A stretch of DNA of 64,000 nt from Paulownia fortunei (taxonomy: Eukaryota; Streptophyta; Magnoliopsida; Lamiales; Paulowniaceae). Both the position numbers and the translations under genes were made by a program. The notes below the pieces were generated by a model that saw only the letters and a program-made list of their open reading frames with translations, was not told the origin of the DNA and did no database searches. Location of the stretch: assembly GCA_019321725.1 (NCBI GenBank), contig CM033109.1:16523993-16587992 (forward strand). Reading direction: 5' to 3'. This document shows positions 11,133-22,300 of the stretch, piece by piece (the first letter of the stretch is position 1; each line of letters begins with the position of its first letter).

Positions 11133-11837
11133 ATGTTGACAAGAAAGAATGTGAAGTTCTTGTGGACCGATGCTTGTGAAACAAGTTTTCAAGAATTGAA
11201 ACATAAATTGACTATAGCTCTTGTTCTTACCATTCCAACTAGAATTGGTGGATTCGTGGTGTATAGCAACGCTTCAAAAACTAGTTTGGGTGCTGTTTTG
11301 ATACAAAATGGGAAGGTTATTGCCTATGCTTCAAGGCAATTGAAGGAATATGAAAAGAATTATCCAACCTATGATTTGGAACTTGTTGTTGTGGTGTTTG
11401 CCTTGAAAATTTGGAGACATTATTTATATGACGAGAAGTGTGAGATATACACAGATCATAAGAGTTTGAAATACTTCTTCACCCAAAAAGAGTTAAATAT
11501 GAGACAAAGAAGATGGTTAGAACTTGTGAAGGATTATGATTATGTGATCAACTATCATCCTGATAAAGTGAATGTGGTTGTAGATGCATTGAGTAAAAAA
11601 TCTACGTCTTCTCTTTTTGTTATACAAAAGTCAATATTACTGGATTTGCAGAGATTAGAGCTTGAAATTGTACCTAAAGGGAAAAAATGCTTATTATCAG
11701 CCTTAGTATTGAGACCTGCACTTCAAGATAGAATTAGAGAAGGTCAAAAGGTGGACATGCATTTGTGTAGATTGAAAAGAATGATTGAGGCTAGAAAGAG
11801 GCCAGACTTCTCTATTACTGATGATGGGATTATTTGA
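11133..11837 (+). pseudogene. Family 1 RNase H, longest open frame of pol (D1)
   Basis: This 234-codon frame covers the end of the RT connection domain and RNase H, then the start of the integrase linker. [18 protein letters not shown] (residues 41-58) is the RNase H start, in which the first catalytic Asp (usually YSDAS) is Asn at about 11268. [17 protein letters not shown], the Glu in [21 protein letters not shown] and the late Asp in VDALSKKS are all present. With the first Asp replaced, the domain would not cleave RNA. Confidence 0.85.
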
Positions 11838-12984
11838 TATAAAGGGAGACTATGTGTGTCATTTGACAAGGCCATGAAAAAAGATATTTTAGAATAAGCT
11901 CATACTACTCCTTACTAAGTACACCCAGGTAGCACAAAAATATATAAGGACTTGCAACAACATTATTGGTGACCTAAAATAAAGAGAGATATAGCAAAAT
12001 TTATAGTTGAATGTCTAACTTGTCAACAAGTTAAGATTGAACATCAAAGACCATCAGGGTTGTTGAAGCCTTTGTTGATTCCAGAGTGGAAATGGGAGCA
12101 CATTACAATGGACTTTGTGCTTGGATTACCTAGAACACAAAAGGGGTATAATTCCATATGGGTGATTATTGATAGATTAACTAAATCAGCCCATTTTCTT
12201 TCAGTGAAATCCACATATAATATGGACCAGTATGCTCAATAATATATTAAAGAGATAGTTAGGTTACATGGGGTGCCAGTTTTAATAGTGTCTGACAGAG
12301 ATCTTAAGTTTACGTCTACATTTTGGAAGAGCTTACATAGTAATATGAGAATGAAACTTGCATTCAGTATAGCATTTTATCTACAAAGTGACGGGCAATC
12401 AGAAAAGGCTATTAAGATATTAGAGAATATGTTAAGAGCTTATGTGCTAGATTTTCAAAGGAGTTGGGATGCAAAGCTTCCATTAGTCGAGTTTACTTAT
12501 AATAATAGCTACCAATCAACAATTAAAATGGCGCCTTATGAAGTATTGTATGGAAGAAAATATAAATCTCCAATTCATTGGATGAAGTTGGAGAACGAAG
12601 CCTGCTTGGTCCAGAAATAGTTCAACATATCGCTAAGGTAGTGGAGAAGATACGAAGAGAATGAAGATTGCGCAGAGTAGACAAAAAAGTTATTCAGATA
12701 AACGGAGAAAAGATCTAGAGTTTGCTATTGGGGATCATGTGTTCTTAAAAGTAGCTCCCATGAAAAGTGTTATGAGATTTAGAAAGAAAGGAAAACTCAG
12801 CCCAAGGTATGTTGGTCCATTCGAGATTCTCGAAAGAGTTGGTGATAAAGCTTATAGAGTGGGCTTACCTCCATCATTATCTAGTGTTCATAATGTTTTC
12901 CATATGTCTATGTTGAGAAAGTACATTTCAAACCCTTCTCATGTGTTGAGTTATGAACCATTGGAATTGACTCATGATTTTTAG
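11838..12984 (+). pseudogene. Family 1 integrase (D1)
   Basis: The integrase is spread over frames 11838-12059, 12060-12242, 12273-12620 and 12661-12984. The zinc-binding region holds ECLTCQQVK near 12010. The catalytic triad is visible: Asp in ITMDFVLGLP (about 12111), Asp in VSDRDLKF (about 12294), Glu in SDGQSEKAI (about 12402). The C-terminal part reads GPFEILERVGDKAYRVGLPPS then HNVFHMSMLRKYISNPSHVL. Stops at 12240 and 12618 and frame changes break it, but the triad residues survive, unlike those of RT and RNase H. Confidence 0.85.
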
Positions 12985-13175
12985 CCTATGAAGAGAAACC
13001 AGTGCAAATTTTGGATCAGAAGGAAAAAGAGTGAGAACGAAAAAGATTCGACTTGTTAAAGTATTGTGGAGAAATCATTCTATAGAAAAGGCCACGTGAA
13101 AAACAGAAGAAGAAATGCAGAGCAAGTATCCAGAATTATTTGGTACGTCAAATTTTGAGGATAAAATTTTTATAA
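12985..13175 (+). pseudogene. Family 1 chromodomain (D1)
   Basis: Right after the integrase, broken frames read YEEKPVQILDQKEKE, then VLWRNHS and EEMQSKYPELFGTSNFEDKIF, the recognisable chromodomain tail of plant chromoviruses, which guides integration by binding histone marks. At least two frameshifts lie within it. It ends at the polypurine tract. The partner element at 59836-60030 has the same tail. Confidence 0.75.
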
Positions 13176-13187
13176 GGAAGAAAGGAT
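13173..13187 (+). promoter_or_regulatory. Family 1 polypurine tract (D1)
   Basis: The run AAGGAAGAAAGGAT lies directly before the 3' LTR start TGTAATG. Confidence 0.75.
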
Positions 13188-15485
13188 TGTAATGCCCAAT
13201 TCTCTCATACATAGACAATAATAAGTATCTTGCATGAATATGCATCTAATCACTATGTATTATTGAATTATGACATACAAATAGCATGATTGCACGAACT
13301 TGAATAATAGTTATTATATGCTCTAGTTATGCTTTAACATGCATTAGTACATGAAATATCATATCAAACTTTTATTTTTTGATTTAACATATTTCTTAAG
13401 TGCCTTTTTGCAGTAAAAAGCTCAGTATCTCGGTTAAGGAAGATTGATATGTTGAATGGTCATGAAATGAATTATTTATATTGCTCCATACTAGTTATAT
13501 GCTAAAGTGATTTATTGCCTAAATATTTACTTGAAATATGTTACATTTGGCTAAGAACTAAAAGTATACAAAATGGTGTAATTTGATTGGTTGGTTGACT
13601 AGGTTGCATAAAATCATTCTAAACCGCATTGTACTTGATTATAACACCAAATTATCAATTTTTGTCATCTCCTTAGTCCATGAACGTGGCTTTTGGAATG
13701 AGAAAATACCAAGCATGATGCAACTAATCATCACCCTCCACTTACCTCTCTTTGAAAGGTCAAAGAAATTAGTTTTATTCATGTTTCTTATGGAAGCACC
13801 TCAAAAATGATCAGCCCTTATTCTCCTAAGTTTCTCCCAAATTTATACACTCTCATACTCACAAAAATTGAATTCAATCCATAGGAATTTATAGAACACA
13901 AACTAGAACAAGTTCCACCCTTTTTAAGCTTGAAAACTATTGATTTTGAAGCTTAATTCCAACTTAATCAAGGTATATTCTTTTTCAATGTTTCTTAGGA
14001 TGAATTTGTAGTATCTTGGATGGTTACATGTTTTAGTATACTTTTGTATGATTGAAAACTTAAGTAAGTTACACTTGAAGCCAAAACCAAGTTAATTAAG
14101 CTAGTTTTTAGCAAAATTGATAGTCTTGTGAAATTGTTTAATTTACTTGTTTCTATTGATTTTGTAATGCTTATATTGTGTTTGAAGGTGCCTACAAATG
14201 ATTGTGAACAATAGCAATTAGTTTGCTTAATTGAAGGTTAGAATTAATTTAAGTTAGAATCAAGTTACATCATTTTAATTCGGATTGTGTTCATGTTTTA
14301 GGGGCTGCCCTAATAATTATGTTTGAATTATTAGTTATTTAATGGTTGCCCTAATGTTTAATGTCTTGAATTATAGTAAAATATGGAGTATGCATTGTTT
14401 TAAGGTTATGTAATTGATATTGAATTATTTACAAAAGATTGAAAAGTGTATATGAACTTTTACTAGAATAGACTAAATGATTTATAAAAAGAATATTAAA
14501 TGGTACATGATTTGATTATGTTAGGTCTTTAACACTTCTTATCTTTCAAAGAGATTGGTCTTTTCACTTGCCACAAAGTGGACTTGAGGTAAGTTGAAGC
14601 TTTCATTTGCTGTATCATAAGAATCATATAATGTTGTTCATGTTTTAATGTGATTATTATTATTTGTCAAATGATGTAATGTTTGATGCATTTATGGTTC
14701 ATGAAGCATGACACTATTAAGCATATAATGAGGTTTTTAAAAAGAAAGTATGGTACTTGATTAATGGTCGGGTAGACAAAGGACGTAGGAGGGACCGGTG
14801 GACCCAACAATAAATGAGATAGAATACGGCTAATACCTGAGGTTGAAAAACTAGTATAGGAAGCCACAATAAATGAGATAGAATATGGCTAATACCTGAA
14901 GTTGAAAGACCAAGTATGAAAACCCCGTATTAGTTCTCTTATTGGCCAATCATTATAAACAGGTTCTAAAAACCATGGTCTATCGCTATTAGTTAGGTAC
15001 CACACTTCAAGGGCCCTAAAGAATTATTTATGAATGAAAGTTATTAAATAGAATATTGCATTTAATAATTTATGAGATGTGCATATATGTTATTTGTTAT
15101 TGCATCAATTTCATCTTACTGAGCCTTTAGCTCATTAGATTCATGTGATGCAGGTGGAAATGTACAAGTTTAGAGATTGACTGAATCTCTAGAGCGGCCG
15201 GAGAGAAATTTGTTTATATGCCATGCTTCGACCTGTTTTGTAGTTTATTTTGAAAACTCTGTTTTATTTTTAAATAAGCCGCTCTGTTATGGTTTTATAA
15301 ACAGATGTACTCAGTTTTGATATATGTATATAGTGTGTTTAAAATGATTCAAGTTCTTTCTCTTAAAGCTAAAAATGAAAACTTTTATTAAAAACCATAA
15401 CTTTAGTAATGATGAAAAATTAACATTTCTTAACTTAACTATATCAGTTTGTTTAGACTCTACAGTTAGGTTAAGGGGTTTTACA
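13188..15485 (+). repeat. Family 1 3' LTR (D1)
   Basis: It starts TGTAATGCCCAATTCTCTC and ends GGGGTTTTACA. At 2298 bp this is the longest family 1 LTR here. It keeps 731 bp (13482-14212) that the 5' LTR lacks and about 345 bp (around 14113-14459) that the solo LTR at 55498-57377 lacks. It contains a short tandem duplication of about 55-60 bp around 14810-14920 (repeated AATAAATGAGATAGAAT). The open frame at 13583-13810 shows no known domain. Confidence 0.9.
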
Positions 15486-15673
15486 TCTTCAATAGTAAGA
15501 GTGCTATCAAAAGGTATAATCATGAAATTTCTTTTGTTTTTACATAAACGTTATATTGGGAAATAACCAAACAGCGCATTGAATCCGACACTAATTGGAG
15601 AATTGCTATGCATATATGTTTTATTTTATAAAATTTTCTTTGCGTATAGTCTTGTGATTCTATGAACCCAACA
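15486..15673 (+). mobile_element. Ty1/copia LTR, right part (D1)
   Basis: This matches the end of the plus-oriented copia LTR at about 45350-45541: CAGCGCATTGAATCC-like, then CTTGTGATTCTATGAACCCAACA against TCGTGATTTTGCGAACCCAACA. It closes the LTR that began at 1415. Confidence 0.7.
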
Positions 15674-16400
15674 TCACGGAGCATATTTAAGAGCAAAACT
15701 CTCAAATTATGAAGTTGATGAATAAAGTGACAATACTCATGCTAGTCACGTAATAGGAGAACAATGAAGCAAGTGAAAGAGAGAAGTTGAACTAAAGAGC
15801 TACAAGTTTTATTTGAAGGGTTAGTTCATATTGACCAATTGAAGGAGATTATCATGGAACTATCATAAACGAGTTTGATGAAAGCTTCAAGTCAATTTTA
15901 ACTTTTGCCAAGTCGTACACTCCAAGAATTGATAATTTGGTGATGTCAATAGATTATTAACTTCTAAAATTTTAGCATGTGATGGCAAAGGCAATTCAAA
16001 GCAATACGTGCTTTATTTTATTGAGATGTGCAATAATGTTGAAACATATGAGGACTTCTTAGTTAAGCAATTTATTTGCTCATTAATGGGAAATGAGCAA
16101 TTGGAACAACATTTTCTCACTCGCTTTTATAGCACCTATCGTACTTTTATTATGATTGAGCTTGTTAACTTAAGATAAAAAGTCGATGAGGCTTGAATAT
16201 ATCAATTTGTCGGAAGATAGGCATCCAAGGAATACATTGGAGTCTTTGCTACAAACTTCATGGAAACAAACAAATTTTTTTGTAAAATTAATAGCTCTTG
16301 CAAATACTATTGAGATAAGCACGAATTTCAACAACAAGAATACTCAAGTAATGTTAATGATGATGAAAATGAAGATGAAGAAAATGTGTTGACATGAATG
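15674..16400 (+). pseudogene. gag: Retrotransposon gag pseudogene, C-terminal part (D1)
   Basis: The gag resumes after the copia LTR and is collinear with 18085-18930 in U: AKLSNYEVDE-like start, IDQLKEII, then YVLYFIEMCNNVETYEDFLVKQF, EQLEQHFLTRFYSTYRTFIMIELVN and PRNTLESLLQTSWKQTN. Compared with U it lacks about 51 bp after GGGAAATG, the part that in U encodes AFDGYIDLEANSIDSW. Several stops are present. The 68-codon frame at 16186-16392 is a piece of this gag. Confidence 0.75.
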
Positions 16401-17119
16401 AAAGCTTCCAGATCGATTTATCTTAATGTATACGAGTCACATGAATTTTCAAAAATTTCAAAATTAAAAAATCTGGAAAAACAACAACCAGTTTTTCCAC
16501 ATTCCATTGCTCTCCATCAACAAGAGAATGAACTGAATCGTATATGATGCATCACTAATGTGATATAATGGACTGCTTCTCATCCAATGATCAAACCAAA
16601 AAGAACATTTTCCATAGCCAATCCACCAAATTATTTTCTCCTCATTTTGTTTCACTCTACTTAGTCACTTCCAAATCAATGAATGATTTAGTTTATAAGG
16701 AGCATCTATAGGATTAAATGAATGACAATATATAACTTTCCTAAATTGGGCCCAGAGTGAGGCACTTGTAAGAAAATTCCACCAGAGCTTGATTGAGAAA
16801 GAATGTAGGATATTCTCAAGAGATCAAATATTCAAACCTCCTTCTCCGAATGGAAAGCTCTCCTTACCCCAGAACACTAATGTAATTTTGAAACTCCATC
16901 CGTGGAGCCCCCAAAAACCTAAGTAGACAAAAGTTCTAGCCATTAAATAATGGATTTAGGTGCAAAAATCACTTGAAAAATGTGTAAAGGCATTGAACAT
17001 TAGACACTCCAAATTAATTGAAGTCTACCACCATGTGGGAGCTAAGATTTTTCTCACCTACTGATTATATCTTTGATCCTAGCAAATGCTATCAAAGAGT
17101 GCACCATTTTTCCTTCCTC
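16401..17119 (-). pseudogene. L1-type LINE reverse transcriptase, C-terminal region (D1)
   Basis: The minus strand encodes the C-terminal part of a plant LINE ORF2. FWGKESFPFGEGGLNI lies near 16850-16800, then NILHSFSIKLWWNFLTSASLWAQF, then the 63-codon frame 16655-16464 reading EEKIIWWIGYGKCSFWFDHWMRSSPLYHISD (the zf-RVT-like end). One stop lies in GGLNI*SLEN and others elsewhere. The element continues beyond the LTR in copy D2 at 42806-44215. The 3' end, near 16401-16460, is not sharply defined. Confidence 0.8.
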
Positions 17120-17411
17120 TAAATAGAGGTGCTCCAACGTATGTTATAGGGAGTCTCTTGGAGCAAAATCCAAAAATAGATTTCAATACTTGAATTTTCA
17201 TGTATGAGTCTTTTTTCCCAAAAAATTGTTACTTTATTTTTTTATTTTTTCATGGGTGAGTGGCTAGAATTTTAAGGTTGCAAACCCAAGTGGAGGTTGT
17301 ATTAAATAACAATTTTTCGTGAGTCCGAGGTCGATTCACAGGGAAGTTGCTGGAAGAATTTAGGATTATAATTCTAAAAAAATAGGATTTATATGATTCA
17401 GAATATATAAA
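17120..17411 (-). mobile_element. Start of Athila-type LTR cut by the gap (D1)
   Basis: This is the same sequence as 41120-41320, where the LTR continues to 42805. Here it stops at the N run. It contains the only D1/D2 difference seen: six T at 17245-17250 against five at 41155-41159. Confidence 0.7.
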
Positions 17412-17511
17412 NNNNNNNNNNNNNNNNNNNNNNNNNNNNNNNNNNNNNNNNNNNNNNNNNNNNNNNNNNNNNNNNNNNNNNNNNNNNNNNNNNNNNNNNN
17501 NNNNNNNNNNN
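17412..17511. other. Assembly gap, 100 N
   Basis: A run of exactly 100 N, the usual placeholder for a scaffold gap of unknown size. Confidence 0.99.
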
Positions 17512-17689
17512 AATGCATACTAAAACACAACAAGATCATGGTATTAAGGGTATCAAAATTGCATCAAATTGTGAGCTTATGAACGCCCGATGGGAAAACT
17601 CTACCTCTGATCTATTATTTTCAAATCAATTCTGTAGTTTAGATAGAGCTAAAGGACAATCGTTCCAAGTCCACAAATGTTAACTTTCT
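17512..17689. other. Spacer upstream of second gag copy
   Basis: No gene is seen. From about 17590 it resembles 940-1010 (a GATC...TTTTCAAATCAA-like block before the gag repeats), so it belongs to the 5' part of the same old element. Confidence 0.5.
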
Positions 17690-17905
17690 TATGTTGAGCC
17701 ATGAGCCACTACTCCAAAACATAAGCATGAAGGGGCAAGAGAAGATGGTGTTTTGCTGAACCATGAAACCACCACTACAAAGTACAAGCATAAAGGGGAA
17801 AAAGAAGTTGGTGTTTTATTGAGCCATGAAGTCACTACTCCAAAACACAAGCTTAAGGGGTCAACAGAATATGATGTCTTAACATTACTTGTCAAATTTA
17901 CTATA
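17690..17905 (+). pseudogene. gag: gag pseudogene N-terminal region with three 63-bp coding repeats (U)
   Basis: Three consecutive copies of a 63-bp unit translate, with one base restored in the first unit, as 21-residue repeats of the type SHEATTPKHKHEG...DGVLL. The units start near 17697, 17760 and 17823. They are rich in His, Lys and Thr and polar throughout. The minus-strand frame 17895-17689 is only the shadow of this repeat. Stops follow at about 17925-17935. Confidence 0.65.
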
Positions 17906-18930
17906 AAACTGAGGGGAAGTAAGAAATAGGAGCTATAGACAAAGAGTTGTTGAATCCAACTATATGCACAAATCTTCTATAAGCTCAAATTGTGAAACTG
18001 CAGTAGTCATGTGGTCCAAACTACATTACTAGATGAGTAAATTGCAAATTTGATAAAGGCTATTAAGAGAATCACGAAGCGCATTCAAGCGCAAGACTCT
18101 CAGATCATAAAGTTGATGAACAAAATGGATAATACTCATGCTAATCGAGGGTCGGAGAACAACTTGAATCTCATGAAAATAATTGTGATGTCCACGAAGC
18201 AATATTTAAGTCTTCAACTAAAGAGCTGCACGTTTCATGTGATGGGTTAGTTCCTATTGACCAACTGAAGGATATTATCATAGAGACTTTAACAGACAAT
18301 CTTGACAAAAACTCCAACTCAACTTTGACTTAAGCTAAGACATACACCGAGAATTGACAATTTGAAGATGTCAATAGACTCCCAACTCCCAGGATTTCAA
18401 AATTTTATGGAAAATGCAATCAAAAACAACACATGGCTTATTTAATTGAGACCTGCAACAAAGTTGGAACGTATGGGGACTGCTTGGTTAAGAAATTTGT
18501 CCACTAGATGAAGGGAAATGCATTTGATGGATACATTGACTTGGAGGCAAACTCAATTGATAGTTGGGAGCAATTGAAACAAATGTTTTCTGAATCGCTG
18601 TTATAGCACCCTTCATATTATTAGTATGGTTGAGCTTGTTAACTAAAGATAAATTATAGATGAGCCCATGCTTGAATATATCAATAAGTGGAGTTTTATC
18701 TTTTAATTGCAAAGATACTTTGTTGGAAACTTCTGTAATAGATATATGCATCCAATGAATGTATTGGGATCTATGCTAAATACTTGAAGAAATCAAACTA
18801 AATTTTTTTGGAGAATTAGCACCTCAGTGCACATGCTACTGAGATAAGAATGAATTTTGACAAAATAGAAATACTCAAGTGATGTTAACGATGATGAAGT
18901 TGAAGAAAATATGTTGGCTTCAACTTTCCA
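17906..18930 (+). pseudogene. gag: gag pseudogene core (U)
   Basis: A gypsy-type gag core in broken frames. DEQIANLIKAIKRITKRIQAQD then SQIIKLMNKMDNTHAN lies at 18034-18136 (a coiled-coil-like, heptad-rich segment). IDQLKDIIIE follows near 18260, then IDNLKMSIDSQLPGFQNF, the capsid-domain stretch around AFDGYIDLEANSIDSWEQLKQ (18511-18575), and MVELVN near 18630. The LEANSIDSWEQL block is the usual signature of the retrotransposon gag family. Many stops. The C-terminal end runs into the tandem array. No protease or RT follows it in U. Confidence 0.75.
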
Positions 18931-19356
18931 TTGCTCCTTGATACGAGCATAAAGTATCTAAAATCTTCAAGTTGAAGTTTTCTCAAGTGCTCCTTAATAA
19001 GAGTGTGAACTATCAGTAATGCTCCTTAATAAAAGGATAAACTGTCAGTAATACTCCTTGACATACGTATAAACAATCTAACAAATTCAAAATTAAATAA
19101 AAATTCCTAGGTACAAGTATAAACTATCTAACAAATTTAATTTAAATTGAAGACTCTTTTATCTAACAAATTTAATTTAAATTAAGAATCATTAATACGA
19201 GTATAAATTATCTAATAAATTCAAATTGAAATCGAGACTTATTTATTGTGTACAAATTATCTGCAAATATAAATTCAAATAGAGACACCTTGATACAAGT
19301 ATAAACTATCTAACAAATTAAAATTCAAATTGAAGACTCGTGAAACGAGTATAAAT
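18931..19356. repeat. Degenerate ~50-bp tandem array, left part (U)
   Basis: About ten units of 32-56 bp, each with a CTCCTTGATACGAG-like start, then TATAAACTATCTAACAAATT and an AATTGAAGA-like end. Units are diverged and some are truncated. The array directly follows the gag end and is interrupted at 19356 by a solo LTR, continuing at 23808. Confidence 0.8.
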
Positions 19357-22300
19357 TGATGGGTTGTCACAGTCCTAGCAAATTTAAATCGTACTCTTTA
19401 ATGAGTTTTAATGAGTATAGAGTGAGAAAGGGTCAATCCCACAAGGATCAGGCTAACTAATTTACTATTGACTCACTAACTAAGAGATTGACTTCAAAAT
19501 TACTAACCTAGGGCTAAGACTCAACAAGTAAACTCTAAAAACAAACAACAAACAATAAGCGCGTAGTATAACACCTCCCAACACTAAATATAGATATTGA
19601 TATAACAATAATTTTGACAAGATTTTGAGAAAACAGTAAAATGTTCTCTCACATATAACCCTGTATATAGAAAAATTACCATTTCTATAAAAGCACAACA
19701 CCCATCACAGTCACGCTATTCTCAGACTTATTTACTATAAAATTTCAAGAGTTATATAAGACACGATATCCCAAAGTTATAATACAATAGACTTAAAAAT
19801 TAAAATCATAGCTTATACTTTCGGAAGAAGTAAGGACATTTTGCCTTTTGTAACCTTTTACATATAGACAACAATTTACACAATAATAACAATTGTAAAA
19901 ATTAGAATATGCCCAAACACAACCCAACAGGTCGTCATCCATGTACACTAATCCTCAAAACTTGTACGAACCCCAACGGCTTGCCCAGTAAGTTCATGGT
20001 ATCAAGTATTACCAGACTCACCTACAATGCATAAACTATATGAGCTAACACTCATCAAGTAAAGATTATACATGTTAAAGAATAATCCACAATATCAAGT
20101 CATGCATCTCAAAATGTTATGCCCGCAATGCAATTCCATGCATCAAAATATTTCTCTCAAAATCATTTTTTTCTTGGGCCCCTAACTAATGCTACTATCC
20201 TATGCACCAGAAAAGTGCTCTGCACACCTCCATAATCCAATGACCAATAATAATATAAGCATGCAAATCCATGCACGCGAACCTGTAAATCTATGCATGC
20301 TTTGGTGCACTAGTAATGGTCAGCAAAACATTTTCCTTTCTCAGAATCATGCCGTGCAATGCAACATTTATCACAATGCTCATGCACGTGCCAATTCCTA
20401 TGTATGCGTGCTCAATGGATATGAATAACAGTAATGTGTGGCATCTTCTATACACATATGATCTATGATATTACATATAAATCACACAATTACTATGTCT
20501 ATGCATTGTAGTTGTAAATGAATCTTTACTTACCTTTGATCGGTCGTGTATTACTTTTAGGTTTTTTAAGTATTACTCCCTAACCCTAGATGTGAAGCAA
20601 TCTGTAAAAATACAAGATATCAATCACCATCCTCAATTAACAAGTTTGTTATACGTAATGTAGTATAAAGATCTTGAATCTCAATTTAACTAAACAACCT
20701 TACCACTTAGAAACTATAACCGAATACAACCTTCTACGTACCTTTGTTCCATATCTTAAATGTATACTAACCTCATTTAATTGATGTATTATAACTCTTA
20801 TAACATCACCCTAAATGTTAGGGATCAAATGCACCACATCTATGTTGGAACATGTTAATGAACGAAATGGGACAGATTCATAATTTCATATTTTTTTGTT
20901 GTCACATTAATTTGCATGATGATTTTGATACCCATAGACATATTCATTCACTCCCAAATTTTATCACACTTAGATAACATAAAAAACCAATGTAACCATG
21001 TCATAGAATGGCTAAAACTCACAGATATAGATTCACAAGTTCAGCTCCCTTCACAGCATACTGAAATAAATTTTTCATACCGTGATAGTTTTGCTCACTT
21101 CATGACACTAATGGTTTTAGCATGATTACATATATTCAATAACTCCCAAATTTTTACCAAACTTGGATAACATATACAAAGAGACAACAAGATTATATTC
21201 TTTCCAAAACTAATGGATTTAATGCTGAAAAACCACAGGACAGAATTTGAAATTCGATGGTGACAGTTTTCAGCATCTCTTCAATATCATGCCCTATTTC
21301 AATTTCTAACCAATGAAAATTTATTTCAATACTCTTAACTCATATATGAACATGTATATGATGATACTTATAGGTTTTATTCAACATATCATACACTTTT
21401 GAAGCCTAAAACATAAGAAAACAGCAAGGTGATAGTTTCTGCCACAAGTCTTTCCTATTAAGTGTTTGTCGTCAAAACCCTTTCTTGGTGAACCAAAGTC
21501 TAACTAAAAACTTTATAACACTTTTATAAGAGATATTGAAAGCTTAATACACAATAAACCCACTTAGAATAATCTGAAAACCAAAGGCAAAGCCATAGGT
21601 AAGTGTTACCTATGCAGATTTTGAGGTTAAACTTGATGATAGTCACTTCTCCTTTGCTTTTCTTGCTTTTATTTTAACTTGGAATCAATTGAGAGCACTT
21701 GGAGACCTTAAGGTGTGTGTTCAAAAGCTGAAAATGGCTGAAATGAGGGTCTGGTCATGGCTTAAGGGTGCATGCTTAAGCTTGGTAGCAAGCATTAGAT
21801 GTCAAGTTGTGGTATAAATCTGACCTTTCACCCATCTTTCAAGCCTAGATCAAATGTATCTTACTATACATTAATTTTATTACAACCTATTTTAATTACC
21901 ACAAGATCCCATAGATAATTCATAATCTAATTTCCTAGCCGTTCATTTAATTTCTTACCTGATTGTCACTCGATTCTTGAATAATTATCCATATAAAAAA
22001 TTATATAATATTATACATAAATAAATATTGTAATATCACCTTTCAATCATATTATCATATGTCCAATGTCCCAAATATGCAATTTACCTATATATACTTA
22101 TGAAATACCTAGATGAAATCGAATCATACCGTATAAGCTTACTAGTAATACTTTTAACACTTTCAAAATTATAATCTATATATCCCATCTATATCCCATA
22201 TTAATCAACCTCATTTTATTCTTATTTCAATATAAAATCAGCTACTTAGATTAGGAAATTCAATAACTAATACCGTGCAAGAGCTTTAGAATTAAGTTTA

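Larger units (their letters stand above)
7177..15485 (+). mobile_element. Family 1 Ty3/gypsy chromovirus, complete but dead (D1)
   Basis: A full-length LTR retrotransposon of 8.3 kb: 5' LTR 7177-8732, primer binding site, gag, protease, RT, RNase H, integrase, chromodomain, polypurine tract, 3' LTR 13188-15485. The domain order, gag zinc knuckles and chromodomain point to a chromovirus of the Tekay/Del type. Stops break gag and pol in many places and the RT catalytic motif is mutated. The flanking 5-mers (AACTC at 7172-7176, TCTTC at 15486-15490) do not match well, so the target duplication has decayed or one edge is slightly wrong. Confidence 0.85.

Noticed and set aside
17689..17895. Minus-strand frame with repeated SLCFGVV
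   Set aside because: Shadow of the 63-bp coding repeats of the gag pseudogene on the plus strand.
18931..19356. CRISPR-like array
   Set aside because: Units are adjacent and diverged, with no constant repeat and unique spacer pattern; the sequence is plant nuclear DNA.
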